Origin: an uncultured Clostridia bacterium
GTDB lineage: Bacteria; Bacillota; Clostridia; Oscillospirales; Acutalibacteraceae
Direction: 5' to 3'
Assembly (NCBI GenBank): GCA_947631705.1
Contig: CANRMJ010000004.1
Span: 1 to 64,000, forward strand
Length of the DNA stretch: 64,000 nt
Below the pieces are notes generated by a model that worked only from the letters and a program-made list of their open reading frames with translations, searched no databases and had not been told where the DNA came from. Positions 1 to 8,948 of this stretch are shown here, piece by piece. A program made the position numbers and the translations under genes. Position 1 is the first letter of the stretch; each line of letters opens with the position of its first letter.

Positions 1-2
1 TG

Positions 3-1022
3 ATACGCGATCAGAGCGAAGTGCTCGCAAGAGAGATTATAGGCACGGCGATCCAGCGCTGCGCCGCGGACCACACGGCGGAAACCACCGTTTCCGTTGT
101 ATCTCTGCCAAACGATGAAATGAAGGGCAGAATTATCGGCCGTGAGGGCAGAAACATACGCTCTCTCGAAACCATTACGGGCGTTGAGCTTATTATTGAC
201 GACACGCCCGAGGCTATCACAATCAGTTCGTTTGATCCTGTAAGGCGCGAAATTGCAAGGCTAACCTTGGAGCGCCTTATTCAAGACGGACGAATTCACC
301 CCACGCGCATTGAGGAAATGTTTGAAAAATCAACGCGCGAAGTAAACGCTATAATTAAACAGGAGGGCGAAAAGGCTGTTCTTTCCGCAAACTGCGGCTC
401 CATACATCCAGAGCTTGTAAGGCTCCTCGGAAAGCTGAAATACCGCACCTCTTACGGTCAGAGCGTGCTCAAACACAGCCTTGAGGTCAGCTATATAGCC
501 GGTCTTATGGCTGCCGAAATCGGAGCCGATGAAAAGCTTGCCCGCCGCGCGGGGCTTTTGCACGATATTGGAAAGGCTCTGGATCACGAGAAAGAGGGCT
601 CGCATATCGCGCTCGGTGTGGAATACGCGCGAAAATATAAGGAAAACGAACAGGTTGTTCACGCCATTGCCGCTCACCACGGCGAGATAGAGTGCAAAAC
701 AGTTGTTGCCTGCCTTGTTCAGGCGGCGGACGCCGTTTCAGCCTCCCGCCCCGGCGCAAGACGCGAAAATATCGAAAACTACATAAAAAGGCTCCAGCAG
801 CTTGAAGAAATTTCAACAAGCTTTGACGGAGTTGAAAGAGCGTATGCCATTCAGGCAGGTCGTGAGGTGAGGGTTATGGTTAAGCCCGACGCCGTAAGCG
901 ATGAAAAAATGCCCTTTATAGCGCGTGAGATCGCAAAGAAAATAGAATCCGATATGGAATATCCCGGTCAGATTAAGATAAACATTATCCGCGAATCACG
1001 TGTTTCCGATGTGGCAAAATAA
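3..1022 (+). CDS. rny: Ribonuclease Y, 3' part (5' end outside window)
   Basis: Endoribonuclease that starts mRNA decay at the membrane in Firmicutes. The frame is open to the left edge (the codons before the GTG at 21 are in frame and read IRDQSE), so the GTG is internal and the N-terminal membrane anchor and coiled coil lie outside the window. What is visible is a KH RNA-binding domain with the signature [15 protein letters not shown], followed by an HD metal-dependent hydrolase domain with [10 protein letters not shown] and [12 protein letters not shown], and the usual C-terminal domain ending near IKINIIRE. Two hairpins lie downstream before the polysaccharide operon. The identification is firm; only the 5' end is missing. 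Confidence 0.97.
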   Translation: MRDQSEVLAREIIGTAIQRCAADHTAETTVSVVSLPNDEMKGRIIGREGRNIRSLETITGVELIIDDTPEAITISSFDPVRREIARLTLERLIQDGRIHPTRIEEMFEKSTREVNAIIKQEGEKAVLSANCGSIHPELVRLLGKLKYRTSYGQSVLKHSLEVSYIAGLMAAEIGADEKLARRAGLLHDIGKALDHEKEGSHIALGVEYARKYKENEQVVHAIAAHHGEIECKTVVACLVQAADAVSASRPGARRENIENYIKRLQQLEEISTSFDGVERAYAIQAGREVRVMVKPDAVSDEKMPFIAREIAKKIESDMEYPGQIKINIIRESRVSDVAK

Positions 1023-1032
1023 CTATGCAAAA

Positions 1033-1065
1033 GGCTGCCTTGCTTTTCTGCGGGCAGCCGATTTT
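1033..1065 (+). terminator. Hairpin just after rny, weak terminator
   Basis: GGCTGCC (1033-1039) pairs with GGCAGCC (1053-1059), a 7-bp GC-rich stem with a 13-nt loop, followed by a short T-rich run. It begins 11 nt after the rny stop codon. The T tract is weak, so the second hairpin at 1205 is the better terminator. Confidence 0.45.
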
Positions 1066-1204
1066 ATTCGGAAAAATTCAAAAAAACAGGTTTGCTTAAC
1101 AAATGTTGATGTTCGGGCGTTGCCCTTAATTATATTGTTGCACAAGGCAAAAAATAATGTAAAAATATTTGTAAAATTTTGTCTTATTTGTATAAATTAC
1201 ACAA

Positions 1205-1240
1205 GGATACGGGATTTTTTTCTCCGTATCCATATTTTTT
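1205..1240 (+). terminator. Rho-independent terminator before the polysaccharide operon
   Basis: GGATACGG (1205-1212) pairs perfectly with CCGTATCC (1224-1231), and ATATTTTTT follows directly. This closes the rny unit. The 1023-1361 gap holds only this hairpin, the weaker one at 1033 and the promoter at 1256; I see no gene in it. Confidence 0.8.
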
Positions 1241-1255
1241 CATAACCGTGTTTTA

Positions 1256-1284
1256 TTGATTTATTATTAATAATATGCTAATAT
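1256..1284 (+). promoter_or_regulatory. Sigma-A promoter of the exopolysaccharide operon
   Basis: -35 TTGATT (1256-1261), a 17-nt spacer and an extended -10 TGC-TAATAT (TAATAT at 1279-1284). It lies about 80 nt before the first gene and after the terminator at 1205. A second TATAAT sits at 1289-1294 without a good -35. The gene order after it suggests it drives the whole run to 21.3 kb. Confidence 0.6.
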
Positions 1285-1361
1285 AGATTATAATATCTGC
1301 AAAACGATCCGCAAAAGCGTTCTTGCAGAATAACAGTCATGATCTACGGAGGTAAAATAGA

Positions 1362-2120
1362 TTGGACAGGGAAAGAGAAATAGATATAGATTTCGGCAGA
1401 ATATTTTTTATGATGCGCAAACGCGTTGTATACATAGTTCTTGCAACCGTGATACTTGCGGTTTTATCGGGCTGTGTAACTCATTTTTTAATTTCTCCGA
1501 AATATTCCGCAAGCTGCACAATGTATGTTTACAGCAACACCGACCGCGTGAGCACCGATTCATCTATCGGGACAAGCGAGATCGCCGCGTCGCAGCAGCT
1601 TGTTAAAACTTATATTTGTATTCTTGAAAGCGACAGGGTGCTTGAAAAGGTTATAGAGGAGCTTGATCTTAACACAACGGCAGGCGCCTTGCAGGATATG
1701 ATATCCTGCTCGCAAATTGAGGAAACCGAAATTTTCAGCGTTACGGTTACAAGCACAAACGCCGTGCTTTCCGCAAACGTTGCAAACGCGATAGCGCAGG
1801 TTGTGCCGGAGGAAATTGTGCGCGTTGTTAAAGCCGGAGGCGTTGAGGTTATAGACTATGCGAAGGTGCCGAGCCACCCGTCTTCGCCCGATTTGAAAAG
1901 AAACGTTATCATAGGCGCAATGCTCGGCTTTGTGATTTCATTTGCAATATTCTTTATCTATGAAATGTTCGACACCACTATCACAAGCGAAAAGGATATC
2001 ACACGCGATTTTGATATCCCGATGCTCGGAACGATTCCACGGCTTATTCCGTCTTCAGAAAAGGAACCGCCGTCGGCCGCGGCTCAAAATGAAAACGCAA
2101 AAGGAGGTAAAAAACAATGA
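1362..2120 (+). CDS. Wzz/CapA-type chain-length and BY-kinase adaptor protein
   Basis: Membrane protein of the polysaccharide co-polymerase group (Wzz family) that sets chain length and activates the tyrosine kinase encoded next to it. It has a transmembrane segment at about residues 20-42, an extracellular middle part, and a second membrane segment at about 173-196 preceded by the proline-rich SHPSSPD typical of the family. The start is TTG at 1362, supported by GGAGG (1348-1352) nine nt upstream. Its stop overlaps the next start (ATGA), as usual for the split Gram-positive CapA/CapB pair. First gene of the operon; no regulator or PHP-type phosphatase accompanies it. Confidence 0.9.
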   Translation: MDREREIDIDFGRIFFMMRKRVVYIVLATVILAVLSGCVTHFLISPKYSASCTMYVYSNTDRVSTDSSIGTSEIAASQQLVKTYICILESDRVLEKVIEELDLNTTAGALQDMISCSQIEETEIFSVTVTSTNAVLSANVANAIAQVVPEEIVRVVKAGGVEVIDYAKVPSHPSSPDLKRNVIIGAMLGFVISFAIFFIYEMFDTTITSEKDITRDFDIPMLGTIPRLIPSSEKEPPSAAAQNENAKGGKKQ

Positions 2121-2887
2121 ATCTTTTCAAAGGCAGGAAAAAAGACGCGCAGAAAACACGCGGCTTTACGAGAGAAGACAGCAAAAAAATGCTGGGTCCC
2201 GAATCGCCTTTCTTTGTAAAAGAGGCTTATTCGTCTATCAGAACAAACCTTCTTTTTATGCAGCACGGCGAAAAATGCCCCGTATTTATTGTAACAAGCC
2301 CCACTGCCAACAACGGTAAATCAATAAACAGCATAAATCTTGCAATTTCGTTCGCGCAGATGGGCAAGCGCACGCTGCTTATAGACAGCGATATGAGAAA
2401 CCCCACGATTCACCGAATGTTTTCGATCCCCGTTAAAAACGGCCTTTCGGAAATCCTTGCCGGTCTTACGGACAATATCACCGTTTCCAAAACGGAAATA
2501 GAGAATCTCTCTGTTCTCACATCGGGAAAAATCCCTCCGAATCCCGCGGAGCTGCTTTCCTCCGCGCGTATGGATAAACTGCTTGAATTCGTAAAAGAGC
2601 ATTACGACTGCGTGTTTATAGACACGCCGCCCGTTAACCTTGTTACGGACGCAACTGTTTTCGCAGGAAAAACCACGGGATATATCCTTATAGTTAAAGC
2701 AAATTCAAACGACACATCAGACGTTAAGACCGCCGTTACAAATCTTGAACACGTTGGCGGCAACGTGCTTGGCGTTGTTCTTAACGATATCTCATCGAGC
2801 CGCCACAAATATTATTCCTATTACAGAAAATACGACTATAAATATAAATACAGCTACGGCTACGGCTATGGCTACGGATACAAATAA
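2117..2887 (+). CDS. BY-family protein tyrosine kinase (CpsD/CapB-like)
   Basis: Cytoplasmic bacterial tyrosine kinase that autophosphorylates with the preceding membrane adaptor and controls polysaccharide assembly. Walker A at about residues 61-69 reads SPTANNGKS, followed by I where most relatives have T or S and unlike the common PGEGKS form. Walker A' is DSDMR at about 90-94, and the Walker B region is VFIDTPP near 166. The C-terminal tail is the autophosphorylation cluster, with 13 tyrosines in the last 27 or so residues, including GYGYGYGYGYK. Length (256 aa) is normal for the stand-alone Gram-positive form. Translationally coupled to the gene before it by a 4-nt overlap. Confidence 0.93.
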   Translation: MNLFKGRKKDAQKTRGFTREDSKKMLGPESPFFVKEAYSSIRTNLLFMQHGEKCPVFIVTSPTANNGKSINSINLAISFAQMGKRTLLIDSDMRNPTIHRMFSIPVKNGLSEILAGLTDNITVSKTEIENLSVLTSGKIPPNPAELLSSARMDKLLEFVKEHYDCVFIDTPPVNLVTDATVFAGKTTGYILIVKANSNDTSDVKTAVTNLEHVGGNVLGVVLNDISSSRHKYYSYYRKYDYKYKYSYGYGYGYGYK

Positions 2888-2904
2888 TACAGAAGTGATG
2901 CCAT

Positions 2905-4413
2905 ATGACCAAACGTACAAGAATTCAGCTTACGTTTGAATATTTTGTTGATTTGTGCGCCATGCTTGCCGCAAACTTCATAGCGGTGAAAATATGCGGC
3001 CTTATCAACAAAATCCCCCCGCTTTCAACGGAAACGCTCATACGCTATATGCTGCTTGCTATCATTTCAAACACTGTTATCTTTGTCGGCTTCGCGTCTT
3101 CGTTGAACCTTTCTTTCAGGAGCAGAACGGCTGAAACGCTCTCTGTTCTCAGAAACTGCCTGCTGGGCTACATGGTGCTGGCGGTGCTGCTGCTGCTCAC
3201 AAAAAACGAGATTATCGAATCAAGATACCAATTTGTTATATCTCTTATTCTCTACATTGTCATTTCGGCGATCGGCAGATATATTCTCAAAAGAATTTTG
3301 ATTTACAGGTTTTCGCAGTCAAAGCTTGCAACGCTCACGGGCGTTGTTACGGTGGGCGAAAGAGCCGAGGAGTTTATTGAACGGCTTCAGTTGGACTGGG
3401 TGAGAAGAATTGAAGGGCTTGTTTTGCTTGACGCCGTTGAGGAAAACGGAGTTTACAAATATCAGCACAGCACGAAAAGCCTTGACGAAAGCGGAAACGC
3501 AACCGTTACTTACAGCAAAGAGCTTGAAACGGTGCGTGAAATTGCGGGAGTGCCCGTTGTTGCGAATTCCGATAATTTTATGGAGTGGATCCGCTCCTCC
3601 TCGCTTGACGAGGTCTTTCTTAACATTCCGTTCGGAATAGGTCCTCAAACGGAAGAATATATTGAAGAGCTTGAAAGCATGGGAATAACGGTTCACGCAA
3701 ATATTCCCATGTTTGAAAGAGCAACAGACGACGACAGCTACGGCAACATAAGCTGCGGCGTTACGGCGGGATATCCCATGGTGACGTTTTCCGCCGCGGA
3801 ACACAGCGTAACCCTGCTTGCAGTTAAAAGAATTTTTGATTTTATCTGCGGGATCATAGGCTCTGTTTTATCGGCGCCCATAATTCTGCTTGTTGCGATA
3901 CCGCTGCTTATAGAATCCAAAGGACCGCTTATTTTCAAGCAGCCCCGCATAGGAAAAAACGGCAGAGTATTCAACATCTATAAGCTCCGTTCAATGTATG
4001 TTGACGCCGAGGCAAGAAAAGAGGCTCTTATGGCTGAAAACAAGATGAACGGATTTATGTTTAAAATAGACGACGACCCGAGAATCACAAAGGTGGGGCG
4101 GTTTATAAGAAAAACGAGCATAGACGAGCTTCCTCAGTTTTGGAACGTTGTTAAAGGCGATATGAGCCTTGTCGGCACGCGCCCGCCCACGGTGGATGAG
4201 TTTGTTCAGTATGAAAGCCACCACAAAAGGCGCCTTTCAATGAACCCCGGAATAACGGGAATGTGGCAGGTGAGCGGCAGATCCGATATCCAGGATTTTG
4301 AAGAGGTTGTTAAACTTGACTGCAAGTACATAGACAACTGGTCGCTCTGGCTCGACTTAAAAATACTCTTAAAAACCGTTAAGGTTGTTTTAACGCGCAA
4401 AGGCGCTGAATAG
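2905..4413 (+). CDS. Initiating polyprenyl-phosphate sugar-phosphate transferase
   Basis: Transfers the first sugar-1-phosphate to undecaprenyl phosphate to start repeat-unit assembly (WbaP/WcaJ/CpsE type). About four N-terminal membrane helices come first, then a nucleotide-binding-like middle region. The bacterial sugar transferase domain starts near residue 305 (KRIFDFICG, FKQPRIGKNG, KLRSMYVDAE, TSIDELPQFWNV, MSLVGTRPP, ITGMWQVSGR). SD AGAAGTGA lies 6 nt before the ATG. Position directly after the kinase is typical for these operons. The sugar transferred cannot be read from sequence. Confidence 0.92.
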   Translation: MTKRTRIQLTFEYFVDLCAMLAANFIAVKICGLINKIPPLSTETLIRYMLLAIISNTVIFVGFASSLNLSFRSRTAETLSVLRNCLLGYMVLAVLLLLTKNEIIESRYQFVISLILYIVISAIGRYILKRILIYRFSQSKLATLTGVVTVGERAEEFIERLQLDWVRRIEGLVLLDAVEENGVYKYQHSTKSLDESGNATVTYSKELETVREIAGVPVVANSDNFMEWIRSSSLDEVFLNIPFGIGPQTEEYIEELESMGITVHANIPMFERATDDDSYGNISCGVTAGYPMVTFSAAEHSVTLLAVKRIFDFICGIIGSVLSAPIILLVAIPLLIESKGPLIFKQPRIGKNGRVFNIYKLRSMYVDAEARKEALMAENKMNGFMFKIDDDPRITKVGRFIRKTSIDELPQFWNVVKGDMSLVGTRPPTVDEFVQYESHHKRRLSMNPGITGMWQVSGRSDIQDFEEVVKLDCKYIDNWSLWLDLKILLKTVKVVLTRKGAE

Positions 4414-4428
4414 GGTGTGCTTTTCAAA

Positions 4429-5553
4429 ATGAAAATCGCAATGATAGGTCACAAAAGAATACCCTCCCGCGAGGGCGGGGTGGAGATAGTTGTCGGCGAG
4501 CTGAGCGAAAGAATGGCAAAAGCAGGTCACAGCGTTACCGCCTACAACCGCGGCGGAGAACATATTTCGGGCAGCCGCTTTTCAAACGGCGCAAAATTAA
4601 AGGAATACCGAGGGGTGCGCATAGTAACAGTGCCCACTCCAAAAAGCAGCAGTCTTAACGCCATTGTTTACAGCGTTTTCGCAACTATAAGAGCCGTTTT
4701 CAGCGGCTGCGACGTTATTCATTTTCACGCCGAGGGTCCCTCTGCGATGTGCTTTCTGCCTCATCTTTTTAAAATACGCACCGTTGTGACTGTTCACGGG
4801 CTCGACTGGCAAAGGGCAAAATGGGGCGGCTTTGCGACAAAATTCTTGCTTTTCGGCGAGAAAACCGCTGTAAAATATGCAGATGAGATAATCGTTTTAT
4901 CAAAAGCGGTAAAAAAATATTTTCTCGATACCTACGGCAGAGAAACCGTTTTTATTCCAAACGGCGTTACAAAGCCCGAAATCAGGAAAGCGCATATAAT
5001 TAAAGAAAAATATTCTCTTGAAAAAGACGGATACATACTTTTTCTCGGAAGGCTTGTGCCCGAAAAAGGGATCCACCGTTTGATAGACGCCTACAAGGAA
5101 ATAAACACCGATATGCCGCTTGTTATAGCGGGAGGGTCAAGCCATACAGATAACTATATGAATTCGCTGAAAGCCTCTGCTGCCGGCAACAGCAAAATCA
5201 TTTTCACCGATTTTGTTCAGGGCGAGGAGCTTGAAGAGCTCTATTCAAACGCCTATATTTATGTGTTGCCGAGCGATCTTGAGGGGATGCCGATAAGCCT
5301 TTTGGAGGCTATGAGCTATGGCAGATGTTGCCTTACATCGGATATTCCCGAATGCACCGAAGTGTGCGGCGGCAGAGCCCTTTCTTTTAGAAAAGGCGAT
5401 ACCGAGGATTTGAAAAACAAACTGCAAGAGCTTCTTGAAAGCAGGGAGCTTGTTGAAAATCTCAGGTCAGACTGCGCGGAATATGTGCTCTCAGCTTATA
5501 ATTGGGATAATGTGACTGCCGAAACACTCGCGCTTTACGGTGATACAAAATGA
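4429..5553 (+). CDS. GT4 family glycosyltransferase
   Basis: GT-B fold glycosyltransferase of family 4, adding a sugar to the lipid-linked repeat unit at the cytoplasmic face. The N-terminus MKIAMIGHKRIPSREGG is characteristic of rhamnosyl- and glucosyltransferase-like family members. The C-terminal nucleotide-sugar site shows FLGRLVPEKG and the E-x7-E type segment SDLEGMPISLLEAMSYG. The ORF track starts at GTG 4417, but family similarity begins at the ATG at 4429 and the GTG leaves almost no room for an SD, so I chose 4429. Its end overlaps the next start (ATGA). Confidence 0.9.
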   Translation: MKIAMIGHKRIPSREGGVEIVVGELSERMAKAGHSVTAYNRGGEHISGSRFSNGAKLKEYRGVRIVTVPTPKSSSLNAIVYSVFATIRAVFSGCDVIHFHAEGPSAMCFLPHLFKIRTVVTVHGLDWQRAKWGGFATKFLLFGEKTAVKYADEIIVLSKAVKKYFLDTYGRETVFIPNGVTKPEIRKAHIIKEKYSLEKDGYILFLGRLVPEKGIHRLIDAYKEINTDMPLVIAGGSSHTDNYMNSLKASAAGNSKIIFTDFVQGEELEELYSNAYIYVLPSDLEGMPISLLEAMSYGRCCLTSDIPECTEVCGGRALSFRKGDTEDLKNKLQELLESRELVENLRSDCAEYVLSAYNWDNVTAETLALYGDTK

Positions 5554-6563
5554 GCAGAGAAAGAATTATTTGGGTAGACAACGTTAAAGTTATCGCGATT
5601 TCGCTTGTGGTGCTCGGTCATTTTTTTCAGAGTATGATTTCCGCAGATATTATACAAGACAGCGCGGCGATTTCGTTTTTTGAAACATTCATATACTATT
5701 TTCACGTTCCCCTGTTTTTTATGTGCAGCGGTTTTCTGTATCAGAAATATTCGCAGGTGCGTTCTTTTTCTCAATGGGGGCAAAACGTTCTCAAAAAGCT
5801 GATTGCTTTTTCGGTGCCGTATTTTGTTTTTAATATTGCGTCTTACATTCTCAAAACGGCTTTTTCCGATTATGTAAACAATCAAACGGAAAGTCTTGTT
5901 TCAAATCTTTTTATCGAGCCTCTTCCTCCTTATTGGTTTTTGCTCACGCTGTTTCTGATTTTCGTTATAACTCCCACATTCGGCGGCAAAAAACAGATTT
6001 CCGCGGCGCTCGCGGTTTCCTTTGCGGTATATGTGTTTATCGGTGTTCAGCGCGTCATAGATGTTCCGACGGCAATAAATTCCGTTATGATTTACGAATT
6101 TTGGTTCGTGCTGGGAATGTGGATAGCCGTTTTTGATATCAAAAAGCTGTTTTCTTTCGGCGCCGCCGCGATTTTCGCGATATCGCCCTTGGCCGCGCTG
6201 CTCGGAGAGAGATTTTCTGTGCCGGGCATTATAATTAGGCTTATTTGCGGACTTTCCGCCTGCTTCGGTATAATCGGCTTTACGGGCAGGCTATACAAAA
6301 ACGGCAGGCAGACCCCCGTAATGGGTTTTGCCGCAAAATACACAATGCCCGTTTTTCTTATGCACACGATATTTGCCGCGGGAGTCAGAGCGATACTTTT
6401 AAAAATCGGTATCTCAAGCCCCGCGATACATATAGCGGCGGGCATAGCGGCTTCGTTTGCCCTGCCCGTAATCTCACAAATAATAATGGATAAAATTCAT
6501 CTTGATTTTCTTGTTTATCCGTTAAGATATTTAAAACCAAAGCAGAAAAGAGCGGAAAAATGA
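5550..6563 (+). CDS. Acyltransferase 3 family membrane protein
   Basis: Integral membrane O-acyltransferase (acyltransferase family 3, like OatA, NodX and WecH), expected to acetylate a sugar of the polysaccharide. The N-terminal hallmark is WVDNVKVIAISLVVLGH, with the conserved His at the end. About ten hydrophobic segments follow, including FHVPLFFMCSGFL and the late MPVFLMHTIF. The 4-nt overlaps at both ends show translational coupling. The acyl group and target sugar are not determinable; acetyl is the common case. Confidence 0.88.
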   Translation: MSRERIIWVDNVKVIAISLVVLGHFFQSMISADIIQDSAAISFFETFIYYFHVPLFFMCSGFLYQKYSQVRSFSQWGQNVLKKLIAFSVPYFVFNIASYILKTAFSDYVNNQTESLVSNLFIEPLPPYWFLLTLFLIFVITPTFGGKKQISAALAVSFAVYVFIGVQRVIDVPTAINSVMIYEFWFVLGMWIAVFDIKKLFSFGAAAIFAISPLAALLGERFSVPGIIIRLICGLSACFGIIGFTGRLYKNGRQTPVMGFAAKYTMPVFLMHTIFAAGVRAILLKIGISSPAIHIAAGIAASFALPVISQIIMDKIHLDFLVYPLRYLKPKQKRAEK

Positions 6564-7741
6564 AAATTTTGATGGTAAACAAATTCCTCTATCCCAACGG
6601 CGGCTCCGAAACTTATATATTCCGGCTTGGCGCCTGCCTTGAATCACTCGGTCACGAGGTTCAGTATTTCGGTATGGAGCATCCGAACAGAATCGTGGGC
6701 AACAGAGCGGAGCAATACACAAAAAACATGGATTTTCACGGCGGCAGCCGTATTTCAAAGCTTTTTTACCCGTTTAAAACGATTTATTCGTCAGACGCAA
6801 AAAAGAAAATGCTTGCCGTTTTAAAGGATTTCAACCCCGATGTTGTTCATCTTAACAACTTCAATTATCAGCTTACTCCAAGCGTTATATACGCTGTTGA
6901 AAAATACAGAAAAGCAAGCAAAAGAAAAGTTAAAATCATCTATACCGCACACGATTATCAGCTTGTGTGCCCGAATCATATGATGTTTAACTCCTCAGGC
7001 ATATGCGAAAAATGCGCAAACGGTGGCAGCGTGGCCTGCATAAAGGGAAGATGTATTCATTCAAGCCTTGCCAAAAGCGCCGTGGGCGCCGCCGAATCGG
7101 CTCTGTACCGAACGCTCAAAACGTATAAATACATAGACACAGTAATTTGTTGCAGCAAGTTTATGAAATCCGTGCTTGATAAAAATTCGGTTTTGGCGGG
7201 AAAAACGGTTGTGATGCGCAATTTTATCGAAAAGCCCGAAAAAAAAGAAGTTCAAAAAGAAAATTACGCGCTCTATTTCGGAAGATACAGCAGGGAAAAG
7301 GGTATAGAAACCATTGCGCGCGCGAAAAATATTAATTTCATCTGCGCGGGCTCAGGTCCCATGGAAGATTTTATAAACAGCCGGTCAAACATTAAAAATA
7401 TCGGCTTTAAATCGGGCGAGGAGCTTGAAATGCTTATCAGAAAGGCAAAATGCTCCGTCTATCCGAGCATATGGTATGAAAACTGCCCGTTTTCCGTTAT
7501 GGAGAGCATTTCCCTCGGAACTCCCGTTGTGGGCTCGGATATCGGCGGACTCCCGGAGCTTATCGAAAACGGCAAAACGGGAATACTGTTTAAAAGCGGC
7601 AGCGAAACGGATTTTGAAAACGCCGTAAATTCTATTATGCAAAACGACGCGAAAGCCGCCGAAATGGCAGAGAACTGCCTAAACGCCGAATTTGACACGG
7701 CGGAAACCTACACAAAAAAACTAATTGAAATATACAAGTGA
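6560..7741 (+). CDS. GT4 family glycosyltransferase with cysteine-rich insert
   Basis: GT-B fold family 4 glycosyltransferase. The N-terminal domain carries GGSETYIF, and around residue 130-165 there is HDYQLVCP with a cysteine cluster (CEKCANGG, CIKGRC) that recurs in a subgroup of GT4 enzymes from polysaccharide loci and may bind metal. The C-terminal donor site shows FGRYSREKGIE, PSIWYENCPFSVMESISLG and GGLPELIENG. Starts with ATGA overlap on the acyltransferase gene. Acceptor and sugar unknown. Confidence 0.9.
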   Translation: MKILMVNKFLYPNGGSETYIFRLGACLESLGHEVQYFGMEHPNRIVGNRAEQYTKNMDFHGGSRISKLFYPFKTIYSSDAKKKMLAVLKDFNPDVVHLNNFNYQLTPSVIYAVEKYRKASKRKVKIIYTAHDYQLVCPNHMMFNSSGICEKCANGGSVACIKGRCIHSSLAKSAVGAAESALYRTLKTYKYIDTVICCSKFMKSVLDKNSVLAGKTVVMRNFIEKPEKKEVQKENYALYFGRYSREKGIETIARAKNINFICAGSGPMEDFINSRSNIKNIGFKSGEELEMLIRKAKCSVYPSIWYENCPFSVMESISLGTPVVGSDIGGLPELIENGKTGILFKSGSETDFENAVNSIMQNDAKAAEMAENCLNAEFDTAETYTKKLIEIYK

Positions 7742-7746
7742 TTCAT

Positions 7747-8916
7747 ATGGCAAAAAAATTAAACGGAACGGTTATCGTTACTTATCGGTGCAACGCCCGC
7801 TGCACAATGTGCAGCCGCTACAAGCGCCCTTCCTCTCCTGATGAGGAAATCGGAATTGAAACAATAAGGAAGCTCCCGCGAATGTACTTCACGAATATAA
7901 CGGGCGGCGAACCGTTCATAAGAACCGATTTAAAAGATATTGTGCGCGAGCTATACAAGAAAAGCGACAGAATAGTTATATCCACAAACGGCTTTTTCAC
8001 AGACAGAATAATTGATTTGTGCAAAGAATTTCCGAATGTGGGAATACGCGTTTCCATAGAGGGTCTGGAAGAGACGAACAACGCCATCCGAGGACTTGAA
8101 GACGGCTTTAACAGGGGCGTTGAAACACTGAGAAGGCTGGTTGAGATGAAACACCCCGACGTTGGATTCGGAATGACCGTTCAGGACCGCAACGCAAACG
8201 ACCTTGTGCCGCTCTACAAGCTCTCCGACGAAATGAATATGGAATTTGCAACAGCGTCGCTCCACAATTCCTTTTACTTTGTGGAATCAAAAAACATTAT
8301 CGGAGACAGGGCGGCTGTTGCAAGGAATTTTGAGAATTTAATAAACGAGCTTTTGAACAGCAACAATCCCAAAAAGTGGTTTAGGGCATATTTCAACCAC
8401 GGACTTATAAATTATATTTACGGTCAAAAAAGGCTTTTGCCGTGCGATATGGCATTTGACACGTTTTTTATAGACCCATACGGCGACGTTATGCCCTGCA
8501 ACGGCACAAAGGAAAAGCTTGTTATGGGAAATCTCAACACCGAAACTTGGGATGAGCTTTGGAACAGCGAACAGGCGGAAAAGGTGCGAAACGAAGTTAG
8601 GCACTGCGACCGAAACTGCTGGATGATCGGCTCCGTTTCACCCGCAATGCACAAATACATCACCGTTCCCGCAATGTGGGTGATCAAGCACAAATTTTTA
8701 AGATTTTTCAAGAATAAAAAATACAGTATGTATGAGCTGCCGATAGTGCGCGACCTTGAAAGCGGAAAGGTTACGAAGGAAGAGCTTGACGCTCTTTCAA
8801 CCTGCGACGCCGATTCCGACGCAAGCGACGGGCTTTCGGAAAAATCAAAGGCGGCTTTAAAGGATAAAACGGGAGAACAAATCGTTGCCGATGAAATTGC
8901 CCGGCAAACGGAATAG
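7747..8916 (+). CDS. Radical SAM protein with SPASM-like C-terminus
   Basis: Radical S-adenosylmethionine enzyme. The 4Fe-4S motif is CNARCTMC (CxxxCxxC) at about residues 15-22, followed by NITGGEPFIR, the SAM-binding GGEP element. A second cysteine set near 230-290 (LPCD, MPCNGTKE, HCDRNC) is of the SPASM type and would hold auxiliary clusters. The tail is acidic and probably unstructured. Start chosen at ATG 7747 (MAKK); a GTG at 7738 overlaps the previous stop and is an alternative. It is embedded among glycosyltransferases, so the substrate may be a sugar or a peptide/protein anchor, but no precursor peptide is visible nearby. Confidence 0.9.
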   Translation: MAKKLNGTVIVTYRCNARCTMCSRYKRPSSPDEEIGIETIRKLPRMYFTNITGGEPFIRTDLKDIVRELYKKSDRIVISTNGFFTDRIIDLCKEFPNVGIRVSIEGLEETNNAIRGLEDGFNRGVETLRRLVEMKHPDVGFGMTVQDRNANDLVPLYKLSDEMNMEFATASLHNSFYFVESKNIIGDRAAVARNFENLINELLNSNNPKKWFRAYFNHGLINYIYGQKRLLPCDMAFDTFFIDPYGDVMPCNGTKEKLVMGNLNTETWDELWNSEQAEKVRNEVRHCDRNCWMIGSVSPAMHKYITVPAMWVIKHKFLRFFKNKKYSMYELPIVRDLESGKVTKEELDALSTCDADSDASDGLSEKSKAALKDKTGEQIVADEIARQTE

Positions 8917-8948
8917 ATTGGATATTTTCTCCAAACGGAGTGTTTTGA

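Noticed and set aside
1000-1245. 81-aa ORF after rny
   Set aside because: It overlaps both rny and two hairpins and has no ribosome site; translation of terminator DNA.
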